A stretch of 64,000 bases of DNA. It comes from Tautonia rosea (GTDB lineage Bacteria; Planctomycetota; Planctomycetia; Isosphaerales; Isosphaeraceae). This document shows positions 57,196 to 64,000 of the stretch, one piece after another. The translations under genes and the position numbers were made by a program. The notes beneath the pieces were generated by a model. The model was not told the DNA's origin. It saw only the letters and a list, made by a program, of their open reading frames with translations, and ran no database searches. The stretch spans positions 124,001-188,000 of the forward strand of contig NZ_JABBYO010000003.1 of NCBI RefSeq assembly GCF_012958305.1, read 5' to 3'. The stretch's first letter is position 1. Every line of letters begins with the position of its first letter.

Positions 57196-57225
57196 ATTCT
57201 AATTCGGTATCAAGAGGTATCACAA
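57196..57225 (-). promoter_or_regulatory. Possible promoter for the gspF run
   Basis: Reading leftward: TTGTGA (57225-57220), 18 bases, TAGAAT (57201-57196), which match the -35 and -10 consensus at 4/6 and 5/6. It lies in the 169-base gap between gspE and the first gspF and would give a leader of about 90 bases. Weak evidence. Confidence 0.3.
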
Positions 57226-57275
57226 TTGCTCTTGTTACGATCTTGCCATCTGTGGGGCAAGCGAGGCAAGGATGC

Positions 57276-58511
57276 TCAGTCGTTTTCATTGGGAGTCTGC
57301 AACCCGAGCACCCGGCGCACTTCGGCGGGGCTGGTCATTCCTGAAGCGACCGCCATGCTCGCTCGATTCCAGAGACGAACCATGCCCGACGACACGGCGG
57401 CGGCTTCGATCCGATCCACATCGGCCCGATCGAGCACGGCGCGAGCCACAGCACTCTGACCGGGAAGGAGCAACTCCGCGATCGGGATTCTCCCCTGATA
57501 GCCGGTTCCCCGGCACGCATCGCAGCCCAAGGCAACGCGGGCAGATGCAAGCGGAAGGCCCAGCATTTCCGGATCGTCGGCGTGAATCGATCGGGAGCAG
57601 ACGTGGCAGAGCCGCCGGACGAGGCGCAGTGCGAGGACGGCTCGAAGCCCACTGCGCAGCAGATAGGGCTCGATCCCCATTTCGGCTAGTCGACCGATCG
57701 CGCCGCTTGCGGAACCGGCGTGAAGGGTGGTCAGGACAAGGTGCCCGGTGAGAGCCGCCTGGAACGCCATTTCGGCGGTCGAAGGGTCTCGAATCTCGCC
57801 GACGGCGATCACTTCCGGGTCCTGTCGGAGCAGCGATCGCAGGCCCGACTCCAGGGTCAAGCCGGCTGTGGGGTTCACCTGGGCTTGCACGACCCCCTCG
57901 ACGGCGGCCTCGATCGGGTCTTCCAGCGAGACCAGGCATCGGTGCCCGGCAGAAGAGTTCGCCAGCGCTCGCAGACAGGCATACAGGGTCGTCGTTTTCC
58001 CGCTCCCGGCGGGGCCGGAGAGGACGATCAAGCCAGATGTTTCCACCAATGCAAATTGGAGCGATTCGAGAAGATCGTCGTGCAGGCCAAGCTGATCGAG
58101 ATCGAGCAATCGCCCTGGCTCTGCAAAGAATCGCACGACCACCCGTTCCCCCAGGAGCGTCGGAAACGTGCTGACACGACACTCGGCCTGACCCGGCTGG
58201 GAGGGGATTCGGCCTTCCTGGGGAACGTCGGTACGGTAGGTGAGCAAATGTGCAAGAACCTTGAGCCGGGCCACGATGTTCGGCGCGACCTTGCTTGGCA
58301 AGAGAGCCATCGGCTGTAACACGCCGTCCATTCGATGGCGGATGTCCAGTCCTTCAGCCGTCGGCTGGACATGCAGGTCGCTGGCCCCGACCGACCGAGC
58401 GGTCGAGAGCAGCAAGGCGACCGCCTCCGTCGCGAACTGCGGGGAGGCGGGATCGAGCCCTGCAAGGGCCAGGTTCAATTCATACGATCCTCGATGCGAG
58501 GAGATGGGCAT
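57276..58511 (-). CDS. gspE: GspE/PilB-type assembly ATPase, N-terminally short
   Basis: Hexameric AAA-type ATPase that drives pseudopilin polymerisation. 411 residues: ASDLHVQPTAEGLDIRHRMDGVL (N2 domain), Walker A GPAGSGKTTTL (about 165), the aspartate box, Walker B VIAVGEIRDPSTAEMAF, the HLVLTTLHAGSA histidine box and a tetracysteine zinc motif (CHVC, CDACRGTGYQGR). The N1 domain that docks to GspL is missing (family about 500-560). It begins 8 bases after the phasin-like gene. Confidence 0.93.
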   Translation of the reverse strand: MPISSHRGSYELNLALAGLDPASPQFATEAVALLLSTARSVGASDLHVQPTAEGLDIRHRMDGVLQPMALLPSKVAPNIVARLKVLAHLLTYRTDVPQEGRIPSQPGQAECRVSTFPTLLGERVVVRFFAEPGRLLDLDQLGLHDDLLESLQFALVETSGLIVLSGPAGSGKTTTLYACLRALANSSAGHRCLVSLEDPIEAAVEGVVQAQVNPTAGLTLESGLRSLLRQDPEVIAVGEIRDPSTAEMAFQAALTGHLVLTTLHAGSASGAIGRLAEMGIEPYLLRSGLRAVLALRLVRRLCHVCSRSIHADDPEMLGLPLASARVALGCDACRGTGYQGRIPIAELLLPGQSAVARAVLDRADVDRIEAAAVSSGMVRLWNRASMAVASGMTSPAEVRRVLGLQTPNEND

Positions 58512-58519
58512 TGCGGCGA

Positions 58520-58870
58520 TTAGCTATCGTTGTCCGAGCCGGAGTCCAGCTCGTCCGCACTCAGGCGAGCCTCAAGGGCTTCGAGCCGGGCCGACAGGGC
58601 CGCAACCTTGGCTGAGAGCGTGGCGGTTTCTTCGGCCCGAGCCAGGCCCAGTCGTTGCGTGACCTGCTCGACGCGCCGGTCGATCTCCGCTTGAAGATCC
58701 TCTTGCGCCGTTGACGCTCGATGTTCGAGTTCGGCCTGGAATTTGGCTGCCTCAGCTTCGCTCAGGTCGGCCTGGCGAGCGACCTCCTTGCCGAGTTCTT
58801 CGAGTTTCTCCTTGGTCATCGCCGCAAGGCCGACGCCGGTGAACAGGGTTCGCTTCACAAGTTCGAACAT
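58520..58870 (-). CDS. Phasin-like coiled-coil protein
   Basis: 116 residues. FELVKRTLFTGVGLAAMTKEK followed by a long Ala/Glu-rich coiled coil (about 25-100) with LEELGKEVARQADLSEAEA, as in the PhaF/phasin-like proteins that coat polyester granules or act as small regulators. The ATG at 58870 has AAAGGA/GGAG about 8 bases upstream. It is 8 bases before gspE, so probably the first gene of that operon. No PHA synthase is in view. Confidence 0.75.
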   Translation of the reverse strand: MFELVKRTLFTGVGLAAMTKEKLEELGKEVARQADLSEAEAAKFQAELEHRASTAQEDLQAEIDRRVEQVTQRLGLARAEETATLSAKVAALSARLEALEARLSADELDSGSDNDS

Positions 58871-59137
58871 CGCTCCATCCTTTCGCGTAATTGTCCGTGG
58901 ATTGAATCCAAGTCGGTTCAATCCTCCGGCAATGGTCGACCCCGCCGAGGGGCGTGATCGTGGTCCCGAGGCCGCCGAGGCGGATTCCGAACCAATCATG
59001 ATTGTCTCATTTCGGTACGATCGACGCGAGAGGTTGGTTCCCGACGAGAACGGTGTGAACTCTTCTCGGGAACTCGTAGAATGGCCTCGATCCCCGCCGA
59101 ACCGCGCCCGACCGACCGCCTCACCAAGGATTCCCTT

Positions 59138-59626
59138 ATGGCGTTTCCCGAGGACTCACCGACTCCCGATCCCTCTGCCTCCCGCGTTCCCTCCGACCTC
59201 TCTTACGGAGGGTTCTGGGAGTTGCTCGGAATGGTTCCCCTGGCTCCGTCACGTCCAGGAGGACCGGGGCGAGTGATCCTTCGCGTCGGAGAGCAGCACC
59301 TGAGGAGCCTCGGCTTGATGCACGGTGGTGTAACAGCCTCAATGCTCGATTCGTTCATGGGTCGAGCGGCCTTTGCCCACTCTCCGCCGGGGCATCATCT
59401 GGTGACCTTGCAGCTCAATGTCCACTTCATCCGCGCGGTTCGAGCGGGAGAGACCCTCATCGCCGATGGCGAGGTCCAGCACAACGGTCGACGGACGGCG
59501 GTGGTTCGCAGTGAGCTGCGAACCGATCAAGGAGCGCTGGTTGCTACGGGAACCGGTACCTTCATGCATTTGCCGACGGAGTCTGAGGGAACGTCGAACG
59601 ACGGCCCCTCCTCAGCCCGGTTGTGA
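59138..59626 (+). CDS. PaaI-like hotdog-fold thioesterase
   Basis: 162 residues, hotdog fold: VILRVGEQHLRSLGLMHGGVTASMLDS carries the family HGG, VTLQLNVHFIRAVRAGETL, and AVVRSELRTDQGALVATGTGTF. Hydrolyses acyl-CoA thioesters (phenylacetyl-CoA or similar). The ATG at 59138 follows AAGGA by 7 bases; an earlier in-frame ATG at 59081 has no SD. The stop is 9 bases from the MutS-like stop on the other strand. Confidence 0.9.
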   Translation: MAFPEDSPTPDPSASRVPSDLSYGGFWELLGMVPLAPSRPGGPGRVILRVGEQHLRSLGLMHGGVTASMLDSFMGRAAFAHSPPGHHLVTLQLNVHFIRAVRAGETLIADGEVQHNGRRTAVVRSELRTDQGALVATGTGTFMHLPTESEGTSNDGPSSARL

Positions 59627-59635
59627 GTGGTTCGA

Positions 59636-61501
59636 TCAGACCTCCAGCCCCACGGCTCGCATTAACTCGAGCGCGTTGCTTTTCTGGACAACACCGGGCC
59701 GCATGATGTAATCAAAGCGCATCTGACCGTCTTCGAGATGGTCTTCGAAGTGGACGTTCTCGGCCCGATGGCCGAGTCCAGCGACAATCTCGGCAAGCGC
59801 AAGGTCGTGCGTGGTGACCAGACCAATGGCTCCGCGGTCAAGCAATCCTTTGACCACTCCTTGCGCTCCCGATCGCCGATCGTGCGAATTGGTGCCGTGG
59901 AGAATTTCATCCAGCAGAAAGAGCAGGGGGGGCGGGGTCGAAGCCAGATCGACCAGGGTCCGCAACCGCGTGATTTCGGCATAGAACCGCGATCGACCCG
60001 CTTGAAGCGAGTCCTGGACCCGGAGCGTTGATCCCACGCTCATCGGAGAGAGCCGCAGCTGATCGGCCCGCACCGGCGCACCGGCCAGGGCCAAAACGAC
60101 GTTCACACCCACGGATCGCAACAAGGTGCTCTTGCCCGACATGTTCGAACCGCTCACGAGCAAGACCCGAGGGCCTTCGGCCCCTCCCAGCGTCACGTCG
60201 TTTCGGACGTTCTGGTCGTCCGGGATCAGCGGATGGCCCAGGGCCTTCGCCTCGACGACGGGGCCTTCCGACTCGGAGACAATCTCGGGGAACGGGTCGT
60301 GCGGACGTTCGAAGGCGTAGGAGGCCAGCGCGCAGAGTGCTTCAAACTGGCCCACGGCATCGAGCCAGCGCTCGATCGATCGGCCCGATTGGTTCCTCCA
60401 CCGCTCGATCGCCAGGCCAAGATGGACTCCCCAGAGCAAGAGAAACGCCAGTGGGGCAAACAACTGGTTGCGGCGGAAGTCGAGCAGCATGACCAGGCGG
60501 GCCAGCCGGGCAATCTGTTGGGAGGGCGGCTGATGGTCGTTGCTCTGGGTGTCCCGGATCGCCAGAAGACGCGCTGAGGTGAACGGCTCGTGCTCGATCC
60601 GAGCAAGCAGCGCTTCGAGGAGGCGGAGCTCCTCGGCCCGTTCGTCCACCGCGCCGAGGATTTGCACCAGGTCGTTTCGAATCGATCGAGAAAAGATCAA
60701 GGTCGCCGCAACGGTCGCCATCAGGGGGACAGGCCCCAGACCGACCGTCCAGGCGATCAGGGCGACCATGTTCAAGACGGCCAGCAGGGATGCCCCAATT
60801 CGAACGACGCGAGATTGCAAGACGGGCGGCGCGTCTCCCCAGGCAATCAGCGTGGTGGGATGCAATCCTTGCTCAACGTCGTCTCCCAGCAAGGCGAGAT
60901 CTTCCCGCAAATCGAGCCGGTCTCGAAGCTCTGCCACTGCTTCGTGTCGGGCTCGGATTTCGTCCACGCTGGCCGGATGATGCAGCCAGGATGCAAGCGT
61001 GGTTTTTCCGGAGCCGGTCCGAGCGGTGCAAAGCCGCTCGAAGACTGATCCGGGGCCGAACAAATCGAGATCGGCGTCGAAGGGGTGATCGGTCTTGAGG
61101 AAGCGATTTCCCGGATCCCCGCGTCCGGCCCAACGGCTTTCGAGCCTTGCCAGGCCAGCCTCGTAGAAGGCCACCCGACGTTCGGCCCGACGATGCAGAC
61201 GCCCGACCGCGTCGTAGGCAATGACCAGACCGGCGAACACGATCACAGGAACCAGCAACCACCAGGCTGATCCCCATCCCAGGCCCAACGTGCCGACGGC
61301 AAGGGCCAGTCCCAGGGCGAAGACCAGCAACCGTCCATCGGCAATCCTTCCATGACGCTCGCTGAGCCGGTTCGCATCATCACGTCGGGCATCTCGGCGT
61401 CGGAGGTATTCGGCATGCGGGTCTGATTTCTCGGATGGAGACGAGTCAGAGGGACAGTCGGCCAAGGTGCAAACTCCCAGAGAATGCTGCTCCGAAGCCA
61501 T
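59636..61501 (-). CDS. Membrane-anchored MutS-family ATPase
   Basis: 621 residues. Two pairs of hydrophobic helices (about 58-98 and 235-275, the second within the coiled middle region) anchor it, and more follow near 350. The C-terminal ATPase has Walker A GSNMSGKSTLLRSVG (about 445), QDSLQAGRSRFYAEI, Walker B LLFLLDEILHGTNSHDR and a conserved VTTHDLALAE. It lacks the mismatch-recognition domain I of MutS, so it is not ordinary mismatch repair. Membrane MutS-like proteins exist in several phyla; function unknown. Confidence 0.85.
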   Translation of the reverse strand: MASEQHSLGVCTLADCPSDSSPSEKSDPHAEYLRRRDARRDDANRLSERHGRIADGRLLVFALGLALAVGTLGLGWGSAWWLLVPVIVFAGLVIAYDAVGRLHRRAERRVAFYEAGLARLESRWAGRGDPGNRFLKTDHPFDADLDLFGPGSVFERLCTARTGSGKTTLASWLHHPASVDEIRARHEAVAELRDRLDLREDLALLGDDVEQGLHPTTLIAWGDAPPVLQSRVVRIGASLLAVLNMVALIAWTVGLGPVPLMATVAATLIFSRSIRNDLVQILGAVDERAEELRLLEALLARIEHEPFTSARLLAIRDTQSNDHQPPSQQIARLARLVMLLDFRRNQLFAPLAFLLLWGVHLGLAIERWRNQSGRSIERWLDAVGQFEALCALASYAFERPHDPFPEIVSESEGPVVEAKALGHPLIPDDQNVRNDVTLGGAEGPRVLLVSGSNMSGKSTLLRSVGVNVVLALAGAPVRADQLRLSPMSVGSTLRVQDSLQAGRSRFYAEITRLRTLVDLASTPPPLLFLLDEILHGTNSHDRRSGAQGVVKGLLDRGAIGLVTTHDLALAEIVAGLGHRAENVHFEDHLEDGQMRFDYIMRPGVVQKSNALELMRAVGLEV

Positions 61502-61700
61502 GACCCCAACATGACCGGCTCATGCCTGATGCAGCGCAGATGATGAACTCGACCCCGACATCACCCGAATCGTGTCGAGCGACGACAGCAAGAGTCCACT
61601 ATCTTAACAGGACCAACGATCCCGTGGGATGCCCGCTTTCGCCGTTGCGCTTCGATTGTTTCGCGGTATCATTCGATACTGGTTTGGCTTGCCCGACCGG

Positions 61701-62393
61701 TCAGCGAACCACAGGATAAAACCGTGCCAGCGTTCTGGTTGAGATCCCCGCCGCGGCCCCGGCCGTCAACGCCCAGTTGCGAACGCTCTGGGCGAGGATC
61801 CCTTGGTTTCGCCATCGTCTCGGAGACACCTGGATCGACCTCGGAAGCAGGGCGATCCGTCCCAGCCTCCGCAATCGGAGCATGAGGAACACGTCTTCCA
61901 TCAGAGGGAGTTCCGGGAATCCGCCGACCCGATCGAACGCCCATCGAGGGACGAACATCCCCTGGTCGCCGTAGGGCACGCCCAGGACCCCCGCACGCAG
62001 GTGTGCCGCCGCGTCGATGGCGCGGAAGGCCCATTCCGAAGCATCGACCCGCATCCGGAAGCAGCCGCCTGGAACCTTCGGACACCGAGCGACAAACCGC
62101 TTCAATACGTCGATCGCTCCGGTTTCCAGGCGGCAATCGGCATGAAGAAACAGCAAGACGTCTCCCGACGCCTCCGAGGCTCCTCTGTTCTGCTGAACTC
62201 CTCGACCCCTTGGAGCGGCCACGACCCGAGCCCCAGCCCGATTCGCCAGCTCAGCCGTTCCGTCAGGGCTCCCGGCATCGGCCACGATCACCTCATCGAC
62301 CGATTGGCCGGCGAGATGATCGAGGCACGATCCGATCGTCGAGGTCTCGTTAAGCGTCGGAATGACAACCGAGACACGCGGCAGCATGGCCAT
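61701..62393 (-). CDS. TIGR04283-type family 2 glycosyltransferase
   Basis: 230 residues. VSVVIPTLNETSTIGSCL, DEVIVADAGSPDGT, RGRGVQQNRGASEASGDVLL, FLHADCRLE, YGDQGMFVPRWAFDRVGGFP, LPLMEDVFLMLRLRRLG and SPRRWRNQG match the TIGR04283 pattern (linked by name to arsenosugar synthesis; many members are untested). The ATG at 62393 shares a base with the upstream stop (TGATG). Coupled to the amidohydrolase gene. Confidence 0.9.
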   Translation of the reverse strand: MAMLPRVSVVIPTLNETSTIGSCLDHLAGQSVDEVIVADAGSPDGTAELANRAGARVVAAPRGRGVQQNRGASEASGDVLLFLHADCRLETGAIDVLKRFVARCPKVPGGCFRMRVDASEWAFRAIDAAAHLRAGVLGVPYGDQGMFVPRWAFDRVGGFPELPLMEDVFLMLRLRRLGRIALLPRSIQVSPRRWRNQGILAQSVRNWALTAGAAAGISTRTLARFYPVVR

Positions 62394-63712
62394 CAACGCT
62401 GCAGGTCGTAGAGGTCCCGGGGAGAGTCGTGCAGGATCTGCTGGAGCAATGCCGGTAGATCCTCCTCTCGGGCAAAGCCGGACTTGACCTGATGAGCCAG
62501 GGCCGAGGCAATCGCCCGTTTGATGACCTGCAACTTGCCGTACGCCCACTCAACCGAATATGAGTCGCTCAGGTAAGCGCAGAACTTGGTCATCGGCACG
62601 ACCTGCGACCGCAACGCGAACTGTCGCTCGATCAAGGACGGAAAGAAGGTGTGCCACCAGTAGCCCGACGTGTACACGTTCGGAAACTGCCGGGCGAGCA
62701 CGGCGATCTCCTGCGAGAGCACGTCAGACGCCATCATGATGTCGAACCGCGCGGTGCCGAAGTGGTGGAAGGTCCGGGCCATCTCGCTCGTCCAGTTCGG
62801 CTGAAACCGCGGGATACTTTTCCCGTCACAGATGAAATATTCGGCACCCACGGCAATTTGCACGGCCTTCTGGTGCTCGTGGTGCCATTCCAGAATTGCC
62901 CAGGTCACGGCATCGACCAGGGTGTCAACATCGGCTTCCGTCTGATCATTCGTCGGCTCAATGCGAGAGAGGATGGCGTCAACCGTGGCCGGATCAGGCC
63001 GCCGAAAGCGTTGCTCGATGGGAATGAATGTGTTGGTGAACCGGACCGGGCCGGTCACAGTCCGATCGAGCCAATCCTTGACCGATCGCGACAGCTCCGC
63101 CGAGGAACCTGGCTGTACACCGAGAACCTGACACAGCGCCTCGAAATAGTCGAGTTTCCGGGTTCTGCCCGTGAAGTACGGGTCGAGGTCGGTGGCCACG
63201 CCAGGACAGAACAGGTAGTGCGCATCGAGCATGAACAGCGCATCCGAAGCAATCGTACTCGACGCATTGCCTCGGTTGCCCAGGCTGGTGACAAAGGTCT
63301 GAATGTTGCAGCGTTCGCGGAGGACGTGGGCCGGCCATTCCGGGTCCTTCCCCCTGGCCTCGACCCGGTCGAGCAGGTCGCGGTAGTTCGCTTCCGTGAC
63401 TTCCGGTTCGCTAAACTCGTACAGGTCCCAGAGGATCCGGTAAACGCACCACGACATCGCCGTGTTCCGCATCCGCTTCAGGTACGGAATCATCCGTCGA
63501 ATGCGCTCGTCGGTCGGCAAGGCCGGGTTGAGGTCTTCCTTCGGCATCCCGACAGCGATCAACTCCGTCTGGACCCAGTGGTAGCCGAACAGGGCGGTCA
63601 AATCCGTCGCCGCGGGCCGGTCGCAATGGATGTGCGTGTGAGGGTCGATGATCGGCGTTTTGTCGATCAGGCGTTCAATGGACTGGGCTAAACCGGGAAG
63701 GCTCGTGAACAT
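62393..63712 (-). CDS. Amidohydrolase-superfamily protein, uronate-isomerase-like
   Basis: 439 residues. IIDPHTHIHCDRPAATDLTAL near the N-terminus gives the HxH metal motif; length, the helical middle and the GYWWHTFFPSLIERQFA-like C-terminal region suggest the uronate isomerase (UxaC) branch, which interconverts hexuronates and ketoses, though pairwise identity looks low. Function is therefore tentative. The ATG at 63712 starts MFTSLPGLAQSIERLI. Coupled by TGATG to the TIGR04283 glycosyltransferase. Confidence 0.7.
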   Translation of the reverse strand: MFTSLPGLAQSIERLIDKTPIIDPHTHIHCDRPAATDLTALFGYHWVQTELIAVGMPKEDLNPALPTDERIRRMIPYLKRMRNTAMSWCVYRILWDLYEFSEPEVTEANYRDLLDRVEARGKDPEWPAHVLRERCNIQTFVTSLGNRGNASSTIASDALFMLDAHYLFCPGVATDLDPYFTGRTRKLDYFEALCQVLGVQPGSSAELSRSVKDWLDRTVTGPVRFTNTFIPIEQRFRRPDPATVDAILSRIEPTNDQTEADVDTLVDAVTWAILEWHHEHQKAVQIAVGAEYFICDGKSIPRFQPNWTSEMARTFHHFGTARFDIMMASDVLSQEIAVLARQFPNVYTSGYWWHTFFPSLIERQFALRSQVVPMTKFCAYLSDSYSVEWAYGKLQVIKRAIASALAHQVKSGFAREEDLPALLQQILHDSPRDLYDLQR

Positions 63713-63913
63713 GAGGGCGTTTCCGTGGGATCGGGCCGGCTCGAATCGACATCCGTTGCGAGGGCCGCGAGCATTCTCGGACGATCCCCTTTGCCTGTCA
63801 ACGAGACCCCGGCGATGCCCCGGGCGAGCCGATCCGCTATAATGCAATGGGAACGCTCCAGCGCCCGCCCACGGACCCGGACCTTTTTCTCAGTCGCCGA
63901 ACCGGGAGCGATT

Positions 63914-64000
63914 ATGCGGCGCGATATTGACGAGGCCCTTCGGGGCTGGCCCTACGATCCAGAGTTTGACGAGGTCGAAGCCCGAGAAATCCTGGCGCGT
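63914..64000 (+). CDS. 5' end of a hypothetical protein, cut by the window edge
   Basis: 29 codons in frame to the end, MRRDIDEALRGWPYDPEFDE at the start. GGGAG lies 6 bases before the ATG at 63914. The rest is outside the window. From memory the start resembles a planctomycete hypothetical protein carrying a UvrB/UvrC-like motif, but this cannot be checked here. Confidence 0.6.
   Translation, partial: MRRDIDEALRGWPYDPEFDEVEAREILAR

Overview
The window looks like chromosomal DNA from a planctomycete, most likely of the Isosphaeraceae type. This is an inference from gene content: high GC throughout, two DUF1559 prepilin-like proteins, two DUF1080 proteins, a LEPR-XLL-type exported protein, a Ser/Thr kinase with C-terminal TPRs, Tat-exported sugar enzymes and a pseudopilin/GspE/GspF operon. 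I saw no rRNA, tRNA, CRISPR array, prophage or intact insertion sequence.

Layout. 0-9 kb: a Tat-type DegT aminotransferase, then an HD-GYP protein divergent from a Ser/Thr kinase, then a DUF5343-like gene coupled to a GT2 glycosyltransferase. 8.7-11.8 kb: an operon of a Fsr-like MFS exporter, a small membrane protein and a fused SUMT/uroporphyrinogen-III synthase. 11.8-19 kb: an anchored hypothetical protein, two Hsp20 genes, purD with an internal duplication, asd, a possibly frameshifted small gene, and truA. 18.8-27.7 kb: GT4 and GT39 glycosyltransferases (convergent, overlapping), unknown conserved proteins, a DUF1080 protein and a very long Hsp70-like protein. 27.7-30.5 kb: an AT-rich island with a DUF1559 gene and an exported anchored protein. 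30.5-39.4 kb: mfd, a small basic protein, a CARDB exported protein, an esterase-fold protein without its catalytic triad, and a zinc-ribbon membrane protein.

39.4-47.7 kb is a saccharide-oriented block: an exported GH-A-type glycoside hydrolase, a Tat sugar isomerase/epimerase-like protein, DUF1080, and an aldo/keto reductase-GT39-panB operon. 47.8-51 kb holds hisD, a GNAT acetyltransferase and hisC.

The region most worth attention is 51.0-58.9 kb. It is one minus-strand run, tightly coupled from the 56-kb point onward: phasin-like gene, short GspE ATPase, three GspF-like platform proteins, a small ORF exactly filling a gap, GspI-, GspJ- and GspK-like minor pseudopilins and a DUF1559 prepilin. 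It reads as a self-contained pseudopilus assembly module dedicated to a DUF1559 protein, with no secretin, GspL/M or prepilin peptidase in the window.

The right end carries a PaaI thioesterase, a membrane MutS-family ATPase, a TIGR04283-type glycosyltransferase coupled to a uronate-isomerase-like amidohydrolase, and the start of one more gene cut by the window edge. Start codons were chosen by Shine-Dalgarno (SD) spacing, family N-termini and overlaps. Many genes here use GTG or TTG.
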